From Pararhizobium sp. IMCC3301 (GTDB lineage Bacteria > Pseudomonadota > Alphaproteobacteria > Rhizobiales > GCA-2746425): 64,000 nt of DNA. Shown here one piece after another: positions 58,241-64,000 of this stretch. Location of the stretch: NCBI RefSeq assembly GCF_030758315.1, contig NZ_CP132336.1, forward strand, positions 2,137,001 to 2,201,000, written 5' to 3'. The stretch's first letter is position 1. Every line of letters starts with the position of its first letter. The position numbers and the translations under genes are program-made. Below the pieces are notes generated by a model. That model did no database searches. It worked only from the letters and a program-made list of their open reading frames with translations, and was not told where the DNA came from.

Positions 58241-59713
58241 ATGGATTTTCTTGCCCCTTTGCTGCAGGCGCTGGCGCCGGTAACGCTGCTCTACATCACA
58301 ATCGGTGTGTTTCTCGGCATTACCATCGGGGCAATACCGGGCCTGACAGGGTCGATGTTGATCGCACTGAGCCTGCCATTCACATTCACAATGGAAGCCG
58401 TCAACGCGATTGCGATGTTGATCGCAATGTATGTGGGCGCCGTATCCGGATCGCTGATTACTGCGGTCTTGATGCGCATGCCGGGAACCGCAGCGTCGGT
58501 AATGACGACGTTTGACGGTTATCCGATGACCCAGAATGGAAAGGCCGGGCGCGCCATCGGACTGGGTATCGCGGCCAGCTTCATTGGCGGTATCATATCA
58601 TGGATGTTTCTGATTGCCCTGGCAGAGCCGCTCAGCCGGATTGCCGTAAGATTTACCGAATTTGATTTTTTCTCGATGATCGTCATGGCGCTGCTTTTGC
58701 TGGTTGTGCTGAGCAAGGGCAACATGATCAAGGGACTGATCGCCGGGCTTCTGGGCATTCTCATCGCCCTGCCCGGGCTTGACCCGATTGGCGGCAATTA
58801 CCGCTTCACTTACGGCATTGCGGAACTGCGCGACGGGTTCAAACTGCTTCCGGTTCTGGTCGGCCTGTTTGCCGGCAATCAGATACTCTCGGAGATCATC
58901 AAGCCGGGCAAAGGGCGGGTGCAAAGCGGGATCAGCCAATCGCTCCATGGCATGTTCATGTCGCTGAGCGACTTGCGGCGGCATGGTGTCAATTTGGTGC
59001 GGTCCTCGGTGATTGGCACATGGATTGGTATTCTACCCGGTGTCGGCGCCAATATCGGCTCCGCCTTTGCCTATTCTGTCGCAAAGTCGTTCTCCAGCGA
59101 ACCGGAAAAATACGGCCACGGATCGGAAGAAGGCGTGATCGCTTCGGAAAGCGCCAACAATGCAACCGTCGGCGGTGCATTGGTGCCCCTGATTGCGCTT
59201 GGAATACCCGGCAGCGTGGTCGATGCGATCCTGATTGGCGGGCTCGTCATTCATGGCTTGCAGCCCGGACCCGGCCTCTACCGGTCCAATCCGGAATTTG
59301 TCCAAACCATCCTTGCCTCAGTCCTCATCGCCAATGTCATCATGCTCGCCCTGATGTATCTGATCACGCCCTGGATTGCCCGCATTGCTGCCGTTCCCAC
59401 CAAGCTGCTGCTGCCGGGAATTCTGGTTCTCAGTGTCATCGGCTCGTTTGCGCTGGCTAACAGCTGGTTTGACGTTCTGGTGATGTTGGGATTTTCTGTC
59501 GTCGGCTTTGGAATGGAGCGGCGCAATTATCCGCTTGCGCCACTGGTCATCGGCCTGGTGCTTGCCCCTCTTGCCGAAACTTCATTTCGTAACGCGACCA
59601 TGTATACTGACGGTGATATCCTGCCTTTGGTATTCACACCAATACCCGTTGCCTGCATGGTTCTGACGGGAATCATGTGGTATTTCATGTTCAGGATCCG
59701 CAAAAATGGATGA
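58241..59713 (+). CDS. tctA: Tripartite tricarboxylate transporter, large membrane subunit
   Basis: The 490-residue protein has about twelve membrane segments and TctA landmarks: GITIGAIPGLTGSMLIALSL at the N-terminus, GTAASVMTTFDGYPMTQNGK in the first loop and IGILPGVGANIGSAFAYSVA. It forms the sodium-coupled channel. Its stop overlaps the tctB start by eight bases, and the tctC message hairpin precedes it. Confidence 0.95.
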   Translation: MDFLAPLLQALAPVTLLYITIGVFLGITIGAIPGLTGSMLIALSLPFTFTMEAVNAIAMLIAMYVGAVSGSLITAVLMRMPGTAASVMTTFDGYPMTQNGKAGRAIGLGIAASFIGGIISWMFLIALAEPLSRIAVRFTEFDFFSMIVMALLLLVVLSKGNMIKGLIAGLLGILIALPGLDPIGGNYRFTYGIAELRDGFKLLPVLVGLFAGNQILSEIIKPGKGRVQSGISQSLHGMFMSLSDLRRHGVNLVRSSVIGTWIGILPGVGANIGSAFAYSVAKSFSSEPEKYGHGSEEGVIASESANNATVGGALVPLIALGIPGSVVDAILIGGLVIHGLQPGPGLYRSNPEFVQTILASVLIANVIMLALMYLITPWIARIAAVPTKLLLPGILVLSVIGSFALANSWFDVLVMLGFSVVGFGMERRNYPLAPLVIGLVLAPLAETSFRNATMYTDGDILPLVFTPIPVACMVLTGIMWYFMFRIRKNG

Positions 59714-60212
59714 CCACGAGAGCCAAGAGCAGACAGCCGCTTCGGTACTGGCGATTGTCGCCGGGCTTCACGTGGAAATCGCCATTTTGATCTTCTGCGC
59801 GATCATACTGATGGGCACCGGCAAGACCAAAGGGCCGGTATTTGATGCAGTTGGCCCGGATTTCCTGCCTTCGGCTGTCGCCATTCTGGTTGGTTTGCTG
59901 GTGTTGGTTCAAATTGGCTTTCAGCTCCGTCGCAATCTGCGTCAACCGCCGCCACCATTGATGGTAGATTCTGCAATTGTGCGGAAAACCGCGCTTTTTT
60001 CAATTGCGACTGCGCTGTTCGTCGCCGCTCTGGTTTATCATATTCTTCCGCTCTATCTGGCCAGCGGTGCCTTTGTCGCTTGTGCGACCCTTCTGTTGTC
60101 GCATCGGCCAGGCTGGCGCGATGCTGTGTATGGCGTGGTATCCGGACTGATTCTTGGGGCAGTCCTGCAATATGTCTTCACGCAGATTCTGTATATCGAT
60201 CTGAACGGATAA
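59706..60212 (+). CDS. tctB: Tripartite tricarboxylate transporter, small membrane subunit
   Basis: The 168-residue protein has four membrane helices (VEIAILIFCAIILMGTG, DFLPSAVAILVGLLVLVQIG, FSIATALFVAALVYHI and the final one ending YVFTQILYIDLNG). This is the TctB pattern. It starts inside the last codons of tctA and so is translationally coupled. Confidence 0.88.
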   Translation: MDDHESQEQTAASVLAIVAGLHVEIAILIFCAIILMGTGKTKGPVFDAVGPDFLPSAVAILVGLLVLVQIGFQLRRNLRQPPPPLMVDSAIVRKTALFSIATALFVAALVYHILPLYLASGAFVACATLLLSHRPGWRDAVYGVVSGLILGAVLQYVFTQILYIDLNG

Positions 60213-60296
60213 CTGACTTTACCAAGCGAGGCGCGCAGCGCATTCGATACCGCGGCGGGGCAACCATATGGAGCTGCACTGCGTTTCCCTGAAACA

Positions 60297-61406
60297 ATGA
60301 ATTGTCTTAAGGTTGCAATTCATTCCACAAACCGGGACACCGACGTGAAAGATGCCAAATACAAACGTCCCCGGATGATTGATATTGCGCGCGAAGCCAA
60401 CGTCAATCGGATCACGGTTTCAAGAGCTTTGTCGCGGCCCGATCTGGTGGCTGACGAGACGCTCCAGCGCATAAACAAGGCCATCGCAAAAGCGGGTTAC
60501 ATACCCGATCAGGTCGCGCGCGGGCTGAGATCCGAGCGCAGCAAAATAGTAACACTGGTGACGCCACCCCAGATGGCGGGGGTTTATGGCTCCATGCTGG
60601 AGCAACTTGCATTGCAGCTGCATGCTGGTGGTCTGATTGTCAATCTGTTTCCACTGCTTGACGCGGAGGAACAGCGCGAAACCACACTGCGTGAATTGGC
60701 CGGATGGCGCCCGGCCGCAATTGTTCTGTTTGGCGCCCAACTCAGCGACAATATGCGCGAAACCCTGCGCAACACCCGTTCGCCCAGCATCGAACTGTTG
60801 AATTATGACGAGAACGGCCCGATTGCCTGTATCGGATACGATCAGCGCGCAGCGGCACTGCAATTATCCCGGCATCTTCTCGAGCGCGGCTACCGGCGCT
60901 TGACCTATGTCCATTCTGCCAATCCGTTAAGTTCCATGAACATCAAGCGCGTCACCGGTTTTGCTGACGGGATCAGGAACGCTGGCGGTACATTTTTTCC
61001 AGTTGGCCATGATGATGAATTCGCGGCTGCGAATGCTTTGGAGGTGCGCGGCCTGGAGTTGAAGGCAAACCCGACCTTCATTGAAGGCTTCGAACTTATG
61101 AGCAGGCTTGCGGCCGCAGATCAGATACCAGATGCGATGCTGTTTGCCAGTGATATGGTGGCGGTCGGCGCTTTGCAGTTCTGTTTGTTGAACGGACTGC
61201 GCGTGCCACGCGATGTAGCGTTATCTGCGTTTGACGGAACGGAACTGGCTTCCGTCGTCCAGCCGGGTCTGACCAGTCTGGACGCGCCTTTTGAAAAGAT
61301 TGCGCAACAGGGTGCACAGGAAATCCTGCGTCTGACCCAGGATGGCGAAAGCGAAATCAGACGGATATGCGTCGCAACCCAAATCATTCATCGCGACAGC
61401 ACCTGA
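60297..61406 (+). CDS. LacI-family transcriptional regulator
   Basis: The DNA-binding helix-turn-helix MIDIAREANVNRITVSRALS is followed by the hinge AKAGYIPDQVARGLRSERSK. The effector domain is of the GntR-like LacI group (TLVTPPQMAGVYGSMLEQLA). The start may be the ATG at 60297 or the GTG at 60345. The gene lies between tctB and the sulfatases, and the matched palindromes at 57049 and 61480 are its likely operators. Confidence 0.92.
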   Translation: MNCLKVAIHSTNRDTDVKDAKYKRPRMIDIAREANVNRITVSRALSRPDLVADETLQRINKAIAKAGYIPDQVARGLRSERSKIVTLVTPPQMAGVYGSMLEQLALQLHAGGLIVNLFPLLDAEEQRETTLRELAGWRPAAIVLFGAQLSDNMRETLRNTRSPSIELLNYDENGPIACIGYDQRAAALQLSRHLLERGYRRLTYVHSANPLSSMNIKRVTGFADGIRNAGGTFFPVGHDDEFAAANALEVRGLELKANPTFIEGFELMSRLAAADQIPDAMLFASDMVAVGALQFCLLNGLRVPRDVALSAFDGTELASVVQPGLTSLDAPFEKIAQQGAQEILRLTQDGESEIRRICVATQIIHRDST

Positions 61407-61467
61407 AGCTATTTCACCGAATAACTTCCTGCCCCGAACCTTGTAAAACACCGCAACCCCGTTTTTC

Positions 61468-61496
61468 TTTACATAGCAAATGTTCTCGAGTACATA
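61468..61496 (+). promoter_or_regulatory. Predicted sulfatase promoter with LacI-type operator
   Basis: TTTACA (61468-61473) and TACATA (61491-61496) are spaced by 17 bases. The palindrome ATGTTCTCGAGTACAT (61480-61495) fills the spacer and overlaps the -10 box. It is the inverted form of the operator before tctC. Binding would block polymerase. Confidence 0.65.
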
Positions 61497-61548
61497 ATGG
61501 GTATCGCCCGCGTGGATTGAAGCGGGTATTGGGGGGTTCTTGTGCTGC

Positions 61549-63036
61549 ATGTCTGATCAACCGAACCTGCTTTTTATCTTTTCTGATCAGCATTCTGCAC
61601 GGGTTGCTGGCTATAGCGGCGATCCGCTGGCCGAGACGCCCAATCTCGACAAGCTTGCCGCAGGCGGTGTTGTGTTTGACAATGCCTATTGCTCATCACC
61701 GATTTGTACCCCCTCCAGAATGTCGGCGATGACAGCACGCCATCCCTATCGCAATCGTGTCTGGGGCAATCAGGACATCCTGCATTCGGGCATCCCGACC
61801 TTCGCCCATGCCCTTGGCGCGGCGGGGCTGGACCCCGTGCTGGTCGGGCGTTTGCATTCGGTCGGCCCCGATCAACTGCTCGGCTATGCGCGCCGGGAAG
61901 TCGGCGATCACCATTCCAATTGGAGCGGTGTTGCGCGCGTCGATATGGGTCCTCTGCAAGGCACTGCCTCACCTGACCGGCGCAGCCTGCTGAATTCCGG
62001 CAGCGGGCAAAGCGCTTATGAAGTCAAAGACAAGGATGTGATCGAAGCCACACTGCTGGAACTCGATCAATTTGCCGCCGAGATTGCACAAGGGACGCGC
62101 CAGCGCTTTGCCATGACGTGCGGTCTGATGCTGCCCCATGCACCCTTCGTCGCCCGAGCCGACGATTTCAAACGCTTCGAGGATCTTGTCGGACTTGCGC
62201 ATCCGCGAAGCCCGCAGCCCGGCCATGAACATCCGTGGTTGGCACAATGGCGTGAAAAATGCGGGATTACCGACGTTTCCGAGGCCGAAGAAAAGCGCGC
62301 CCGTGCCGCCTATTATGGCTTGGTCGCGTCAATGGATCGGGCGATTGGCAAGGTTCTGGATCGGCTGGAAGCGCTCGGTCTCGCGGACAATACGCTCGTT
62401 GTCTATGCCTCCGATCATGGCGAGCAACTGGGTGCCCACGGGATGTGGTGGAAACACACCTTCTACGAAGAGTCCGTCAAGGTTCCGATGATCCTGCGCT
62501 GGCCTGGCACGCTGCCGGCAGGCGAACGGCGCCATCAGGTTGTCAATCTCATTGATCTGACCGCAACCATGTTGGAGGCCGCAGGTGCGCCGGCATTGCC
62601 CGAATCGGACGGCATCAGTTTTCTTAACGTTGCCCGCTCGGCCGATGCCCCCTGGATCGATTGTGCCTTTTCTGAATATTGCCACGGCTCACGTTTTGAC
62701 TGGGGCATTGCCGGCACCAGCCAGAACCGCATGATCCGACAGGGCCGCTACAAATTGATCTACTATCACGGGTTTGTGCCACAGCTCTTTGACCTTGATG
62801 AAGATCCTCTCGAAGAATGCGATCTTGCCGGCGATAGCGCCCACGCGAGCATCGTCAAGCAATTGACCGAAGCGGTGTTGCGCGGCTGGGATCCCGACGC
62901 TGTTCGTGCGCAAATCGAGGAGACGCTTGATGCCAAGGCGCTTCTGCAGAAATGGGCGCAACAGGTCAATCCCCCCAGCGCTTACATGTGGCAGATGCAA
63001 TCTGACCATAATTGGCTCGATGCCAAACCAGAATGA
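61549..63036 (+). CDS. Formylglycine-dependent sulfatase (S1 family)
   Basis: The ATG at 61549 gives 495 residues with no signal peptide, so it acts in the cytoplasm after uptake. The metal site starts SDQHSARVAGYSG, and Cys53 in PICTPSRMSAMTAR is the residue changed to formylglycine. DHGEQLGAHGMWWKHTF holds the second metal-binding Asp-His. The C-terminal domain ends QVNPPSAYMWQMQSDHN. The substrate is unknown. The second sulfatase starts 22 bases after its stop. Confidence 0.92.
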   Translation: MSDQPNLLFIFSDQHSARVAGYSGDPLAETPNLDKLAAGGVVFDNAYCSSPICTPSRMSAMTARHPYRNRVWGNQDILHSGIPTFAHALGAAGLDPVLVGRLHSVGPDQLLGYARREVGDHHSNWSGVARVDMGPLQGTASPDRRSLLNSGSGQSAYEVKDKDVIEATLLELDQFAAEIAQGTRQRFAMTCGLMLPHAPFVARADDFKRFEDLVGLAHPRSPQPGHEHPWLAQWREKCGITDVSEAEEKRARAAYYGLVASMDRAIGKVLDRLEALGLADNTLVVYASDHGEQLGAHGMWWKHTFYEESVKVPMILRWPGTLPAGERRHQVVNLIDLTATMLEAAGAPALPESDGISFLNVARSADAPWIDCAFSEYCHGSRFDWGIAGTSQNRMIRQGRYKLIYYHGFVPQLFDLDEDPLEECDLAGDSAHASIVKQLTEAVLRGWDPDAVRAQIEETLDAKALLQKWAQQVNPPSAYMWQMQSDHNWLDAKPE

Positions 63037-63058
63037 ACCGCATTCAGTGGACCTAGAA

Positions 63059-64000
63059 ATGACCAAGCCTCAACCTGACATTCTGCTGCTTTATTCCGAC
63101 CAGCACGCTCCCATTGCCGGATGTTATGGCGATGCGATCGTAAAGACGCCAAACCTCGACAAACTGGCGAACAGCGGCACGCTCTTTACGAATTGCTATT
63201 GTCCCTCTCCTATCTGCCTGCCCTCGCGCATGTCGTTTCTCACCGCGCGTGAACCCCATCGCCAGAGTGCCTGGACCAATCGCGACATCCTGCCATCAGG
63301 CATCCCGACTTTTGCGCATTCGCTGGGGGCGGCGGGCTACGATACTGTGTTGGCCGGGCGCATGCACTCAATAGGGCCTGATCAGATGCGCGGTTACAGC
63401 CGCCGGTTGGTTGGCGATCATTCGGCAAATTGGCTGGGTGGTGTGGCACATGATCTTGGACCACTGGCAAAAGCCAATGATCCGTGGCGAGACAGCCTCA
63501 CCGCATCTGGCCCCGGCCGGTCGGCTTATGAAACCTATGATCATGCTGTGACAGAAGCAGCGATTGACCAGTTGGAAGAAATCGGGCGGCGCCGGGCTGA
63601 CGGTGACAGCCGGCCATTTGCACTGACGATCGGCTGGATATTGCCGCACGCACCCTATGTATGTTCGCCCGAATTATTTGAAGCCTACAAGGGCAAGGTG
63701 CCGCCACCCTCGATCGCGCCGCCTGAAGACGAACATCCGCACTATGAATGGTGGCGCAAGGATCGCGGAGTTGCTGACGCCACACCCACTGAAACCATGC
63801 GTGCACGCACTGCCTATTACGGGCTCGTGGAAACGCTGGACACGATGATCGGGCGTGTGCTTTCCGCGCTGAAGCAGGCTGGCCTGTCTGATAACACGCT
63901 TGTCATTTATACGTCTGATCACGGCGAGCATTTGGGCAATCGCGGATTATGGTGGAAATCCACGCTGTACGACGAAGCCGCAAAAGTTCCATTGATCATG
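63059..64000 (+). CDS. Second formylglycine-dependent sulfatase, cut by the window end
   Basis: The reading frame starts at the ATG 63059 and is open to the last base (314 codons seen). It is a paralogue of the preceding gene: LLYSDQHAPIAGCYG, Cys53 in PICLPSRMSFLTAR, SGIPTFAHSLGAAGYDTV and DHGEHLGNRGLWWKSTL. The two look like a tandem duplication that has diverged. The C-terminus and stop are outside the window. No signal peptide is present, again pointing to the cytoplasm. Confidence 0.92.
   Translation, partial: MTKPQPDILLLYSDQHAPIAGCYGDAIVKTPNLDKLANSGTLFTNCYCPSPICLPSRMSFLTAREPHRQSAWTNRDILPSGIPTFAHSLGAAGYDTVLAGRMHSIGPDQMRGYSRRLVGDHSANWLGGVAHDLGPLAKANDPWRDSLTASGPGRSAYETYDHAVTEAAIDQLEEIGRRRADGDSRPFALTIGWILPHAPYVCSPELFEAYKGKVPPPSIAPPEDEHPHYEWWRKDRGVADATPTETMRARTAYYGLVETLDTMIGRVLSALKQAGLSDNTLVIYTSDHGEHLGNRGLWWKSTLYDEAAKVPLIM

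Overview
This window reads as chromosome of an alphaproteobacterium, most likely of the order Hyphomicrobiales (Rhizobiales). The gene content and order fit that group: lptE-holA, argJ-GNAT-mutT, zapA-DUF4164 divergent from tkt-gap-pgk-fba, trx(YbbN)-LonN-Trm112 and glnK-amtB. Most genes are complete and densely packed, often with ATGA or TAATG overlaps. There is no rRNA, CRISPR array, prophage or transposase gene. One tRNA gene (Gly-GCC) is present.

Layout. Positions 1-7000 hold the end of lptE, holA, an SLC13 permease with RCK domains, a YafK-like L,D-transpeptidase, a nuclease-fold secreted protein and an M48 lipoprotein protease. Positions 7060-11450 hold argJ, an acetyltransferase, mutT, a methyltransferase, zapA and a DUF4164 coiled-coil protein. 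Positions 12090-19690 form a central carbon block (tkt, gap, DUF924, pgk, class I aldolase, ThiE-like, Sel1 protein). Positions 20070-26220 are a more accessory stretch: an NmrA-like reductase, an amino acid permease gene broken by a small insertion, a SpoIIAA-like protein, a GAF histidine kinase and an FAD/NAD(P)-binding protein. Then come efp, suhB, a second L,D-transpeptidase, an OmpR-type regulator and a cyclic-nucleotide-binding protein.

Positions 30050-37180 are a homogentisate degradation locus: a divergent MarR regulator, hmgA, a fumarylacetoacetate hydrolase, a metallo-beta-lactamase-fold protein with degenerate metal ligands, an FAD monooxygenase, DUF2783 and maiA. The last five genes are translationally coupled. 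It would convert homogentisate to fumarate and acetoacetate. It is followed by xerC, a LolA-like protein, ftsK, an aminotransferase, amtB/glnK with a probable sigma-54 promoter, tesB, a UbiH-type hydroxylase, an ECF sigma factor with its DUF6768 partner, a TetR regulator, Trm112, LonN, YbbN, an aminoacyl-tRNA deacylase and a beta-hydroxyacid dehydrogenase.

From 57200 to the window end, beyond the tRNA, lies a catabolic locus: a tripartite tricarboxylate transporter (tctC-tctA-tctB), a LacI-family regulator and two tandem formylglycine sulfatases, the second cut by the window end. Matching 16-bp palindromic operators lie over the predicted promoters of both the transporter operon and the first sulfatase. 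This suggests a single regulon for uptake and desulfation of an unknown organosulfate.

The most unusual structural feature is a non-coding element of about 262 bp with 34-bp terminal inverted repeats, bounded by CTAG-type sites (IS630-like MITE behaviour) and present twice. One copy interrupts the permease gene in frame with a single stop codon. The other sits exactly at the LonN/Trm112 junction, where it rebuilds both the stop codon and the ribosome binding site. A shorter CTAG-bounded palindrome at the stop codon of the response regulator shares part of its terminal sequence.
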